Source: Candidatus Levyibacteriota bacterium (GTDB taxonomy: Bacteria; Patescibacteria; Microgenomatia; Levybacterales; UBA12049). Taken from it: a stretch of DNA of 64,000 nt. The translations under genes and the position numbers were made by a program. Of the stretch, positions 24,543-32,150 are shown one piece after another; the stretch's first letter is position 1, and every line of letters starts with the position of its first letter. The notes beneath the pieces are model-generated. The model was not told the origin of the DNA and ran no database searches. It worked only from the letters and a program-made list of their open reading frames with translations. The DNA lies in assembly GCA_016186625.1 (NCBI GenBank), contig JACPLG010000005.1, positions 1 through 64,000 on the forward strand, read 5' to 3'.

Positions 24543-24578
24543 AAAAAAGTCCAATACTACCAAGTATTATACTTTTTT
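24543..24578. repeat. Imperfect dyad between divergent uppP and tkt
   Basis: AAAAAAGT (24543-24550) pairs with ACTTTTTT (24571-24578), and the inner AATACT pairs with AGTATT. It looks like a bidirectional terminator but lies between two divergent genes, where no transcript should need to end. It may instead be an operator or a barrier between the two promoters. Confidence 0.5.
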
Positions 24579-24600
24579 CAAATCTTTAATTTTTACAATT

Positions 24601-24609
24601 TGATATGAT
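24601..24609 (+). promoter_or_regulatory. Extended -10 promoter of tkt (leaderless)
   Basis: TGATATGAT (TGn plus hexamer TATGAT at 24604-24609), then 6 bases and the ATG at 24616. Confidence 0.65.
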
Positions 24610-24615
24610 AAAGAT

Positions 24616-26478
24616 ATGGAAAACCTGGAAAAACTCGCAAGACTTGTTAGATATTACTGCCTGCTTTCTACCTCCGCCGCAGGTTCGGGACACCTTACCT
24701 CATCATTATCCGCAGCAGACTTAATTACAGTTTTATTTTTTGGAGGATTTTTTAGATTTGATCCAAAAGCAGTGGATTTTCCTAACAATGACAGAATAAT
24801 TTTTTCAAAAGGACATGCCTCACCACTCCTTTATGCGCTATGGGCAGCTGCTGGAGAGCTTAGCGAAGACGATCTTCTAACTTTTAGAAAATTCGGAAGT
24901 CCTCTGGAGGGTCATCCTTCCATGGAATTCAAATTTACAGAGGCTCCAACAGGGTCCCTAGGTCAAGGCTTATCCATAGGTCTTGGAATGGCACTGGCGG
25001 CGAAAATGGATAAATTGTCTTATAAAACATATGTTTTGCTTGGCGACGGGGAAATGGCGGAGGGGCAGATTTGGGAGGCAATTGAAATTGCAAGTTATTA
25101 TAAACTAAATAACTTAATAGGGATAATTGATGTGAATAGACTAGGACAAAGTGGGGAAACAATGTATGGGTGGGATGTTGCGGAATACAAAAAGAGAATT
25201 TCTAGCTTCGGCTGGGAGACAGTTATAATTGACGGGCATGATTTAGCAGAAATTTCACAGGCATTTTCTCTAGTTTTAAGTAGCCACGGGCGACCCACAA
25301 TGATAATTGCAAAAACTGTTAAAGGGAAGGGTATAAAATCGCTGGAAAATAAAGAAGGTTTTCACGGGAAAGCACTCCCCTACGAAAAAATAGGGGAGTA
25401 CGAAAAAGCGCTTGGTGAAATTGATAGGACTATCCGGGGACAAATTGCAAAGCCGCATAGATTAAAAGATGAAAAAACACCTCGCCCCCGATATATATCT
25501 CACGTCGCACAACGGAGATTGTACAACATTTCTAATGTCGCACAATCTCCGGATAAAGAATTAATTGCTACTCGAAAAGCTTATGGTGAAGCTCTTGTTT
25601 ATCTTGCGCCTGACTTCCCTTCCCTAGTCTCCTTAGATGGAGAGGTTTCTAACTCAACTTATGCAGAGCTTTTTGCCGAAAAATATCCTGATAAATATTT
25701 TGAGATGTTTATTGCAGAACAAAATATGGTTTCTGTCGCTGTTGGAATGACTCGCCGGGGAAAGATTCCATTTGTTTCTACTTTCTCAGCTTTTCTAACG
25801 CGAGCTCATGATCAGATAAGAATGGCAAGCTACGGGCGGGCAAATATTAAATTTGTTGGTTCTCACGCCGGTGTATCAATCGGGCAGGACGGATCATCCC
25901 AGATGGGGCTTGAAGACATAGCAATGTTTCGCACACTTGCGGATAGTGTAGTTTTATACCCATGTGATGCTAATTCTACCCAAAAGCTTGTCGAACAAGC
26001 CGCAAAGCATCAGGGATTAGTTTATCTTCGGACAACCAGAATGGAAACGGCGGTAATTTACGATAGTTGGGAGGAGTTTGAAATAGGCGGAAGCAAAGTA
26101 ATAAAGAGTTCAAAAAAGGACAAGATTACTGTAGTTGGAGCAGGAATTGCGGTTCATGAGGCTCTTAAGGCTTATGAAGAATTAGAAAAAGAGAGGATGT
26201 TAATCAGGGTAATAGATTTATATTCGATTAAACCAATAGATTGTGCGACGCTGGGGCGGGCAGCAGAGGAGACAGGCTCGATCATAGTTGTTGAGGATCA
26301 TAGACCAGAAGGCGGAATTGCCGAGGCAGTGAGAAGCTGCCTATTTGATTATAAAGTAACAGTTCACAGCCTGGCTGTTTCTCGGATGCCAAAAAGCGGA
26401 AAGCCCGAGGAACTTCTTGCCTATGAAGAGATTGACGCAGCATCAATCATTAATAAAGTTAAAGAAATCCTGGGGTGA
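24616..26478 (+). CDS. tkt: Transketolase
   Basis: Thiamine-diphosphate enzyme moving two-carbon units between sugar phosphates in the non-oxidative pentose phosphate pathway. 620 residues, the shorter (animal/archaeal-like) form with N- and C-terminal halves joined. GSGHLTSSLSAADL and GDGEMAEGQIWEA..IIDVN form the ThDP/metal-binding site; FAEKYPDKYFEMFIAEQNMV holds the catalytic Glu region; YDSWEEF begins the C-terminal domain. Residues about 293-313 are an insertion encoded by an inverted repeat, lying in the inter-domain linker. Followed by gap; with RpiB it supplies pentose/triose interconversion. Confidence 0.95.
   Translation: MENLEKLARLVRYYCLLSTSAAGSGHLTSSLSAADLITVLFFGGFFRFDPKAVDFPNNDRIIFSKGHASPLLYALWAAAGELSEDDLLTFRKFGSPLEGHPSMEFKFTEAPTGSLGQGLSIGLGMALAAKMDKLSYKTYVLLGDGEMAEGQIWEAIEIASYYKLNNLIGIIDVNRLGQSGETMYGWDVAEYKKRISSFGWETVIIDGHDLAEISQAFSLVLSSHGRPTMIIAKTVKGKGIKSLENKEGFHGKALPYEKIGEYEKALGEIDRTIRGQIAKPHRLKDEKTPRPRYISHVAQRRLYNISNVAQSPDKELIATRKAYGEALVYLAPDFPSLVSLDGEVSNSTYAELFAEKYPDKYFEMFIAEQNMVSVAVGMTRRGKIPFVSTFSAFLTRAHDQIRMASYGRANIKFVGSHAGVSIGQDGSSQMGLEDIAMFRTLADSVVLYPCDANSTQKLVEQAAKHQGLVYLRTTRMETAVIYDSWEEFEIGGSKVIKSSKKDKITVVGAGIAVHEALKAYEELEKERMLIRVIDLYSIKPIDCATLGRAAEETGSIIVVEDHRPEGGIAEAVRSCLFDYKVTVHSLAVSRMPKSGKPEELLAYEEIDAASIINKVKEILG
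25504..25551 (+). repeat. In-frame inverted and direct repeat element inside tkt
   Basis: CGGAGATTGT (25513-25522) and ACAATCTCCG (25542-25551) are perfect 10-base inverted arms with a 19-base loop. GTCGCACAA occurs twice in direct orientation (25504-25512 and 25537-25545), overlapping them. The element is translated in frame (HVAQRRLYNISNVAQSP) at the junction of the two transketolase halves. Confidence 0.8.
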
Positions 26479-26495
26479 AGCCTCAAGATCACCCC
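26472..26495 (+). terminator. Possible stem-loop after tkt
   Basis: GGGGTGA (26472-26478, including the tkt stop codon) pairs perfectly with TCACCCC (26489-26495) around a 10-base loop. There is no T run after it, so intrinsic termination is doubtful. Confidence 0.3.
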
Positions 26496-26560
26496 GGGGG
26501 TGGATTTAGGTTTACACCTTAGGAATACTGGGAATATTTGAAATATAAAGCTGACGAGAC

Positions 26561-26566
26561 TATTAT
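26561..26566 (+). promoter_or_regulatory. -10 element of gap (leaderless)
   Basis: TATTAT followed by 6 bases and the ATG at 26573. No clear -35. Confidence 0.5.
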
Positions 26567-26572
26567 TGACTT

Positions 26573-27613
26573 ATGATAAGGATTGCGATTAATGGTTACG
26601 GTAGGATCGGAAGAATGACCCACAGAGTTATTCTTGAAAAATACAAAACTAAAATTGACGTTGTTGCCATTAACGCAGGTTCATCAACAGATATTGAGGG
26701 GTGGATGTATCTTCTCAAATACGATACGGTTTACGGGGTACTTAAAGATCAGGTTTCGATTGAACCATCGAAAGAATCAAAAAAAGATTATTTGGGAAAA
26801 ATTGTAATCAACAAACGCAGGAAAACCCAGGTATACTCCCAAAAAGACCCTTCTCTTCTTCCGTGGGAAGACCTCAAAATTGACGTTGTGATTGAGTCAA
26901 CAGGCCATTTCTTAAGTTTAGATAAGGCTAATTTACATCTTAAGGCAGGTACCAAAAATGTAATTTTGTCTGCTCCTGCAAAAGGTGGAAACATTGAGAC
27001 TTATGTTTTATCGGTTAACGAGGTTGATTATTCGGGTGCAAATGTTATCAGTAACGCTTCCTGTACTACAAATTGCATTACTCCTGTTGCAAAAGTTTTA
27101 TCTGATAAGTTCGGTATAGAAAAAGCCATGATGACAACAATTCACGGTTATACTCAGGATCAGCGGTTGCAAGATGGGGGTCATAAGGACTATAGGCGCG
27201 CAAGAGCTGCTGCTGAAAATATTGTGCCAACATCAACCGGTGCCACAATTGCCTCGGCAAAAGCGCTTCCCGAGCTTGAAGGGATATTTTCAGGTCTTGC
27301 AATTCGCGTGCCAGTGCCTGTTGGATCGCTTTCAGATTTTACCTTTCTTTTAAAACGAGATGTTTCGGCAGAGGAAGTAAACAATGAGTTTAAATCTGCT
27401 TCTCAAAGTTCGCAATACAAAAACATTTTAGAAGTTACGCAGGATCCTATTGTTTCATCAGATATAATCGGGAATTCACACTCGGCAATTGTGGATTTAT
27501 CTCTAACCCAAGTTGTAGGAGGCAACATGGTTAAAGTTATTGCCTGGTATGATAATGAATACGGCTACGCTAACCGCCTGATAGAAGAAGTTTTAATGAT
27601 TGGCAAAAACTAA
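26573..27613 (+). CDS. gap: Glyceraldehyde-3-phosphate dehydrogenase, type I
   Basis: Oxidises glyceraldehyde 3-phosphate to 1,3-bisphosphoglycerate with NAD(P). 346 residues. INGYGRIGRMTHR is the N-terminal nucleotide-binding loop; SNASCTTNCITP holds the catalytic Cys; TIHGYTQDQ the catalytic His region; RRARAAAENIVPTSTGA and AIRVPVPVGS are further signatures, and WYDNEYGYANR ends the fold. It is convergent with rpiB, and the two stops overlap by 4 bases. Confidence 0.97.
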   Translation: MIRIAINGYGRIGRMTHRVILEKYKTKIDVVAINAGSSTDIEGWMYLLKYDTVYGVLKDQVSIEPSKESKKDYLGKIVINKRRKTQVYSQKDPSLLPWEDLKIDVVIESTGHFLSLDKANLHLKAGTKNVILSAPAKGGNIETYVLSVNEVDYSGANVISNASCTTNCITPVAKVLSDKFGIEKAMMTTIHGYTQDQRLQDGGHKDYRRARAAAENIVPTSTGATIASAKALPELEGIFSGLAIRVPVPVGSLSDFTFLLKRDVSAEEVNNEFKSASQSSQYKNILEVTQDPIVSSDIIGNSHSAIVDLSLTQVVGGNMVKVIAWYDNEYGYANRLIEEVLMIGKN

Positions 27614-28053
27614 GCTTCAAGCGCGGTGATTTTTTCAATTCTTCTTTTGTGTCTTTCTTCGTTTGAGAATGGGGTATTTAGAAAAAGTTCGATCAAACGT
27701 TTCGCAGTTTGCTCGTCCACCAGCTCAGAGCCTAAAGATAAAACATTCGCATCGTTATGCTCCCTAGCCAACTTGACATTTTGTTCGCTCACTCCCAGAA
27801 AAGCTCGAACTCCTTTTATTTTATTTGCCACAATACACTCGCCCGCTCCTGATTTTCCGAGAACTATTCCAAAAGATTCAGGATCTTGGGCCACTTTTTT
27901 AGCAGCCGGCGCTATAAAATCCGGATAGTCATCACTATGATTTAGTTCAAAAGCCCCGCAATCTTCAACTTCATATCCTTTTTGCCGAAGAAATGCTTTT
28001 ATCTTCTCTTTAAATTCAAATCCTGCGTGGTCTGTTGCTAGAAAAACTTTCAT
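27610..28053 (-). CDS. rpiB: Ribose-5-phosphate isomerase B
   Basis: Interconverts ribose 5-phosphate and ribulose 5-phosphate. 147 residues, RpiB/LacAB family. ATDHAGFEFKEKI at the N-terminus, DYPDFI, LGKSGAGECIVANKIKGVRA (the catalytic Cys of the usual GTG(I/C)G region is shifted here to AGEC) and REHNDANVLSLGS are the family signatures. It overlaps the PfkB kinase stop-to-start by 4 bases and is co-transcribed with it. Confidence 0.93.
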   Translation of the reverse strand: MKVFLATDHAGFEFKEKIKAFLRQKGYEVEDCGAFELNHSDDYPDFIAPAAKKVAQDPESFGIVLGKSGAGECIVANKIKGVRAFLGVSEQNVKLAREHNDANVLSLGSELVDEQTAKRLIELFLNTPFSNEERHKRRIEKITALEA

Positions 28054-29027
28054 ATCTTGACCGCTGTTAAGGCGAGATTTTGTTTAGATTTTTGTTCCAT
28101 CTCTTCCTTATTTAACAAACCTTCCTGTGCCCCAATTTTTTTGATTACCGAATTAGCGTTTATTGCAGCGTATCTCATAGCTTCTTGAACCGAATGGCCA
28201 TTTAAGGCTGCCCAGAGAAATCCGGTAGCATAAGAATCCCCTGCCCCGGTTCTCTCGATCGGTCTTTCACTTGTAACAACTCCAATGTGAAACATTTCCC
28301 CAGTCTTGTTAATAGCGTAAGAACCATTTATTCCGTCAGTGACAACGGCAATTTTTACCCCATGGGTTTTTAATTTATTTAAAATTGATTTCACATCAGG
28401 ATTATTATCCTTTATTATTTTCTGAGCTTCTTGTAAATTCACGAAAAGAATTTCAATCTTGGGAAGAATTTCAATAAGCTTATCTGCGGTCTCCATAATC
28501 TGCCTTGTTCCGGGATTCATGGCAAATCTTGCATTTTTATATTTTGAAAAAATACTCTCATATACTTTTTCCCAGCCTCCCCTAATGTTTGTTAAAAAAA
28601 CCAATTTTGCATCAATATAGCCTACCTCTAAATCCAATCCAAGAGGATTTTTTTCTTCAAGTATTGTTCTTTCTCCACCATAGCTTAGAATTACATTAAA
28701 ATATGGATTCTTTGTTTCCTCTTTTTTTAAAAATGTCATGTCAACGCCCTCTTTAGCTAATGTATTTGGGATTTTTTGTTGTAGCTCATCACTTCCTACC
28801 TCAGCGGCAAGCGAAGTTTTAAATCCCAATCGAGATAGGCCAACTGCGACATTGCAAGCATTTCCCCCAAGAGCAATTGTGTATTCATCAAGTGGAACCT
28901 TCTCTCCCAAAGTAAAAGAAATTTGATTGGAAAATTTATCGTAGGTGAATTTTTGAAGTTTCTGAAGCATTATGAAAACGTCAATGGTTGTTGATCCAAT
29001 ACACAGGACATCAATACCTTTATCCAT
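28050..29027 (-). CDS. PfkB-family sugar/nucleoside kinase
   Basis: 325 residues, ribokinase-like fold. GGNACNVAVGLSRLG near residue 54 is the first PfkB signature, and ERTGAGDSYATGFLWAAL near residue 258 the second, with the catalytic Asp in GAGDS. Substrate cannot be fixed: ribose, adenosine, or fructose 6-phosphate are all possible. Being followed directly by rpiB, a ribokinase-like role feeding ribose 5-phosphate is plausible inference. Confidence 0.9.
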   Translation of the reverse strand: MDKGIDVLCIGSTTIDVFIMLQKLQKFTYDKFSNQISFTLGEKVPLDEYTIALGGNACNVAVGLSRLGFKTSLAAEVGSDELQQKIPNTLAKEGVDMTFLKKEETKNPYFNVILSYGGERTILEEKNPLGLDLEVGYIDAKLVFLTNIRGGWEKVYESIFSKYKNARFAMNPGTRQIMETADKLIEILPKIEILFVNLQEAQKIIKDNNPDVKSILNKLKTHGVKIAVVTDGINGSYAINKTGEMFHIGVVTSERPIERTGAGDSYATGFLWAALNGHSVQEAMRYAAINANSVIKKIGAQEGLLNKEEMEQKSKQNLALTAVKI

Positions 29028-29033
29028 AATTTG

Positions 29034-29062
29034 AGTTTAGTAGATATGTTTAATTTTTACAA
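29034..29062 (-). promoter_or_regulatory. Promoter of pfkB-rpiB (leaderless)
   Basis: Minus strand: -35 TTGTAA (complement of 29057-29062), 17-base spacer, -10 TAAACT (complement of 29034-29039), then 6 bases and ATG starting at 29027. Confidence 0.65.
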
Positions 29063-29094
29063 TGACTGGCTGTTGAGATCCTGCGATTAAAAAA

Positions 29095-29193
29095 GAGTAT
29101 CGCGAGTATCACGAGTACCAAGGGTATCAAAGGGAGTTTTAGCTCGTTCTCCCCGTGATACTTCTGATACTTGTGGTACTTTTGATACCTTTT
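29095..29193. repeat. Hairpin built of 9-base tandem units
   Basis: The left arm (29095-29136) is a run of units such as GAGTATCGC, GAGTATCAC, GAGTACCAA and GGGTATCAA. The right arm (29149-29193) holds GTGATACTT, CTGATACTT, GTGGTACTT and TTGATACCT, which are the same unit in inverse orientation. The two arms can pair imperfectly over about 40 bases around a 12-base loop. It occupies the gap between the divergent pfkB and the 29238 gene. Confidence 0.8.
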
Positions 29194-29202
29194 GACTTGG
29201 GT

Positions 29203-29231
29203 TTGCAAATACGAGCTCAAAACCTTAGAAT
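29203..29231 (+). promoter_or_regulatory. Promoter of the 29238 gene and prfB (leaderless)
   Basis: TTGCAA (29203-29208), 17 bases, TAGAAT (29226-29231), 6 bases, ATG at 29238. Confidence 0.65.
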
Positions 29232-29237
29232 TGACTT

Positions 29238-29663
29238 ATGTTTTTCAGAAAAAAGGAAATCCTGGAAGAGAGTGTAAAGCTTAAGAAAAAAGAAGAACCA
29301 GGCGGTGAAGAATGGGATAAAAGAAAGATCATTATCTCCTCTTTTTTTGCAATCGTTGCGATTCTAGTCCTAGCGGAGATCAAAGGAATTTTTTTTCCTA
29401 GCAATCAGGAAATTTTAGGAGAGTCAATTAGCAGGCCAACTCCTATTAAAAAGCCTGATATAAAACCGCCAAGTTTTGATGTTGCAGCGGGAGTCGGTTC
29501 AAAAATAGAAGATATAAAGAAAAATATCGAGGGACTTGATGCCGAGGAAGTTGCTTCTTCATCTCCTCAAATTCAAAAAGTTCTGCGGGACATCCAGGGA
29601 ATAAAAGATTTGCCAACAAATCAGGCACGAGAAATGTGTTTTAAAATCTGCTCTGGAATTTAG
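29238..29663 (+). CDS. Single-pass membrane protein upstream of RF2, unknown
   Basis: 141 residues; no family recognised. A charged N-terminus of about 33 residues (RKKEILEESVKLKKKEE) precedes one hydrophobic helix (IIISSFFAIVAILVLAEI), then a Pro-rich stretch and a C-terminal helical region with two Cys (MCFKIC). Topology should be N-in with about 85 residues outside. It ends 2 bases before prfB, so the two are co-expressed. Confidence 0.68.
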   Translation: MFFRKKEILEESVKLKKKEEPGGEEWDKRKIIISSFFAIVAILVLAEIKGIFFPSNQEILGESISRPTPIKKPDIKPPSFDVAAGVGSKIEDIKKNIEGLDAEEVASSSPQIQKVLRDIQGIKDLPTNQAREMCFKICSGI

Positions 29664-29665
29664 CT

Positions 29666-30670
29666 ATGGAAGATTTAAAAAAGCGTGTTGAAAAGGTTCT
29701 GGAAAAAACAAATGTCGCTCATAAAGAAAAAGAGCTTAGGCAAATTGAAAAGGAATCGATGAGTCCTAACTTTTGGAAGGATCAAAAACTGGCATCTTCT
29801 AAAATGAAACAAATGGCCCTACTTTCGCAAGAAATTGACAACGCCAGGAAGCTTCAGTCAAAGCTTGACTCATCAGATTTTGAAGGGGTTGAAAAACTTT
29901 TGGGAGAGCTTGAGACACAATTATATTTTTCAGGCGAATATGATGAAAACGCAGCCCTTGTTTCTATACATTCTGGACAGGGTGGAGTTGAGGCTATGGA
30001 TTGGACCCAAATGCTTTATAGAATGTATGCAAGATATGCGCAGCGGAAAGGATTCACCCTTGAAACGATTGATGAAAAGGAGGGAGATGAGGCAGGACTT
30101 AAAAGCATAATTTTTACAGTTGAAGGACAGTACGCTTATGGGCTGCTAAAGTATGAAGCTGGAGTACATAGACTTGTTAGACAATCCCCTTTTAATGCAG
30201 ATAAACTCAGGCAAACTTCCTTTGCACTCGTTGAAGTAATGCCGCAAATCGACGAAAGTTCGGAAATTCAAATAAAGGAAGAGGATTTGGAATGGGATTT
30301 TTATCGAAGCGGTGGCCATGGAGGCCAAAATGTAAACAAAGTTTCAACTGCAGTGAGACTTAAGCACAAACCGAGTGGGATTGTCGTTTCTGCGCAATCA
30401 CAAAGGCATCAAGGCCAAAACCGTGAGTTTGCTCTAAAGCTTTTGATGGGCAAGCTTTGGGTCTTGCGTGAAGAAGAAAAGAAGAAAAAAGAGGCGCAGC
30501 TTAAAGGTGGATATAAAACTCCAGGCTGGGGAAATCAAATCCGCTCGTATGTTCTCCACCCGTATAAAATGGTAAAAGATCTAAGAACTGGACATGAGAC
30601 ATCAAATGTTTCCGCGGTTTTAGACGGAGAAATTGACTCTTTTATTGAGGAAGAGTTGAAGGCTTTTTAA
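29666..30670 (+). CDS. prfB: Peptide chain release factor 2
   Basis: Recognises UAA and UGA stop codons and triggers peptide release. 334 residues. RSGGHGGQNVNKVSTAVRL contains the GGQ catalytic motif, and the specificity tripeptide SPF (RQSPFNADKLRQTSF) marks RF2 rather than RF1. The N-terminus is continuous: there is no in-frame UGA with the programmed +1 frameshift known from many bacterial prfB genes. Its presence agrees with UGA being a stop codon in this genome. Confidence 0.95.
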   Translation: MEDLKKRVEKVLEKTNVAHKEKELRQIEKESMSPNFWKDQKLASSKMKQMALLSQEIDNARKLQSKLDSSDFEGVEKLLGELETQLYFSGEYDENAALVSIHSGQGGVEAMDWTQMLYRMYARYAQRKGFTLETIDEKEGDEAGLKSIIFTVEGQYAYGLLKYEAGVHRLVRQSPFNADKLRQTSFALVEVMPQIDESSEIQIKEEDLEWDFYRSGGHGGQNVNKVSTAVRLKHKPSGIVVSAQSQRHQGQNREFALKLLMGKLWVLREEEKKKKEAQLKGGYKTPGWGNQIRSYVLHPYKMVKDLRTGHETSNVSAVLDGEIDSFIEEELKAF

Positions 30671-30724
30671 GGTTGATAAAAAGTTGTGGATGTGCTTTAC
30701 TTAATAAGTCTCAAAAGTTAGAAA

Positions 30725-31183
30725 ATGGAAAAAGATAAGAATACAGAAGAGGAGTTGGTGAAGAAGTTTGACTCAAACAAAAAAAATTTTTGGTGGGGAA
30801 AACTCACGGTTGTTGCTATTTTAATGATAGCTCTTGGTGCAGGGAGCGGATTTTTGATTGTAAAAGGAACAGCCCAGCAAGCTGGTGAGATAAAAGAGGT
30901 GACAAGCGCCTCAGGGACTACAAAAGGAACAATATTTGGTAGTAACGATACTAAAACCTTTAAAGACACTGCAGAGGGGGTTCTTAGAGAAGGCGGAATT
31001 GACGGAGAAGGGCAGTACCATCTTGAAAGACCAGGAGGGCAGAGCCAAAATGTTTATCTCACGTCCTCAGTAGTTGACCTCTCTTTGGTTAAAGGTAAAA
31101 AAATAAAGGTTTGGGGCGAGACATTTGATGCCGAAAAAGCGGGATGGTTAATGGATGTTGGTCGAGTGGAAGTCCTAGAATAG
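30725..31183 (+). CDS. Membrane-anchored small-domain protein, unknown
   Basis: 152 residues. A charged cytoplasmic start (residues 1-23), one hydrophobic helix (KLTVVAILMIALGAGSGFLIV), a Ser/Thr linker, and a C-terminal extracytoplasmic domain of about 70 residues (GQYHLERPGGQSQNVYLTSSVVDL, KKIKVWGETF) with an OB-fold-like beta pattern. No enzymatic motif seen. It lies between prfB and ftsE in the same direction. Confidence 0.68.
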   Translation: MEKDKNTEEELVKKFDSNKKNFWWGKLTVVAILMIALGAGSGFLIVKGTAQQAGEIKEVTSASGTTKGTIFGSNDTKTFKDTAEGVLREGGIDGEGQYHLERPGGQSQNVYLTSSVVDLSLVKGKKIKVWGETFDAEKAGWLMDVGRVEVLE

Positions 31184-31207
31184 CCCCGCTGCGGGAAGCA
31201 ACTTTTG

Positions 31208-32092
31208 ATGATAAGTCTTGAAAATGTTTCAAAAAAATTTGGCACGGGAGTTTTTGCAATTTCGGACATCTCACTCACGGTTGAGAGGGGAGAATTCGTT
31301 TTTCTAGTTGGTCCAACCGGTTCAGGAAAAACCACAATTTTTAGATTACTCATTCGGGAAATAATACCAACTCAGGGAAGTGTTGTCGTAAATAGCTTCG
31401 ATGTCATCAAGCTTCCTAATAAAAAAGTTCCGGATTTAAGAAAAATGATCGGAGTAATATTTCAGGACTTAAAACTTCTTCACGATAGAACCATTATTGA
31501 AAACACTATATTACCCCTTGAAGTTTCAGGTGTGAAAAGAAAAGAAGCTGCTGCCCGCGCAGAAGAGGTTTTGTCCCAACTCGGGATCTTGGAGCACAAG
31601 GATAAATTTCCCGTTCAGCTTTCTGGTGGAGAAATTCAAAGAGCAGCAATCGCAAGAGCGCTGACTCTTTCCCCACAAATACTATTGGCAGATGAGCCAA
31701 CGGGAAATCTAGATGACGAAACATCCTGGGAGATTGTGAAGTTGCTTTCTGATATTAACGAAAAAGGAACAACGGTAATTATGGCAACTCATAACGCGGA
31801 TATTGTAAAACGCCTTAATAAAAGAATTATTGAGCTTAAAGCAGGAACTGTGGTAAATGACAGAAAGGGACATAAAGTCAACCATAAAAGTTCGGAAAAA
31901 GATGAGAAAGAAAAGCCTGCAGTAACAGAAGAGTCCAGGAAGTCCACTGAAACATCCTCCTTCGCTAAAGCTTCGGCGGACAAGCAGAATAGAGAACAGA
32001 GCGAGACTGATCCGAAAAAGGAAGAACATTTGAGAGAAAAAGACAAAAAAGCAGAGGATATAACCAGTGATTTTGAGGAGGCATTAAAATAA
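31208..32092 (+). CDS. ftsE: Cell division ATP-binding protein FtsE with charged C-terminal extension
   Basis: ATPase of the FtsEX complex that switches on peptidoglycan hydrolases at the division site. GPTGSGKTTIFRLL is Walker A, QLSGGEIQRAAIARAL the ABC signature, LLADEPTGNLDD Walker B, and ATHNADIV the His switch. The usual protein ends near residue 225; here about 70 more charged residues follow, containing the repeat-like string SSFAKASADKQ (residues about 249-259). I start at the ATG at 31208, three bases after an in-frame TTG. The ftsX gene follows after 58 bases, and the M23 gene after that. Confidence 0.93.
   Translation: MISLENVSKKFGTGVFAISDISLTVERGEFVFLVGPTGSGKTTIFRLLIREIIPTQGSVVVNSFDVIKLPNKKVPDLRKMIGVIFQDLKLLHDRTIIENTILPLEVSGVKRKEAAARAEEVLSQLGILEHKDKFPVQLSGGEIQRAAIARALTLSPQILLADEPTGNLDDETSWEIVKLLSDINEKGTTVIMATHNADIVKRLNKRIIELKAGTVVNDRKGHKVNHKSSEKDEKEKPAVTEESRKSTETSSFAKASADKQNREQSETDPKKEEHLREKDKKAEDITSDFEEALK
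31958..31985 (+). repeat. Repeat-like in-frame string in the FtsE tail
   Basis: The DNA encoding SSFAKASADK has a more even base composition than its surroundings and contains the partly repeated decamers CTTCGCTAAAG and CTTCGGCGGA back to back. From memory, near-identical strings occur in unrelated CPR proteins, which would make it a dispersed element; this was not searched. Confidence 0.5.
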
Positions 32093-32138
32093 AAATAGAC
32101 TATCTAACAAGAACTAACAAGAACAGGATTGCATTGGG

Positions 32139-32144
32139 TATAAT
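32139..32144 (+). promoter_or_regulatory. -10 element of ftsX (leaderless)
   Basis: TATAAT followed by 6 bases and the ATG at 32151. No -35 is visible. It would allow ftsX to be transcribed apart from ftsE. Confidence 0.6.
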
Positions 32145-32150
32145 AGAATT

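Noticed and set aside
29666..29760. Programmed +1 frameshift in prfB
   Set aside because: The reading frame of RF2 runs unbroken from its N-terminus with no in-frame UGA or slippery CUUUGA.
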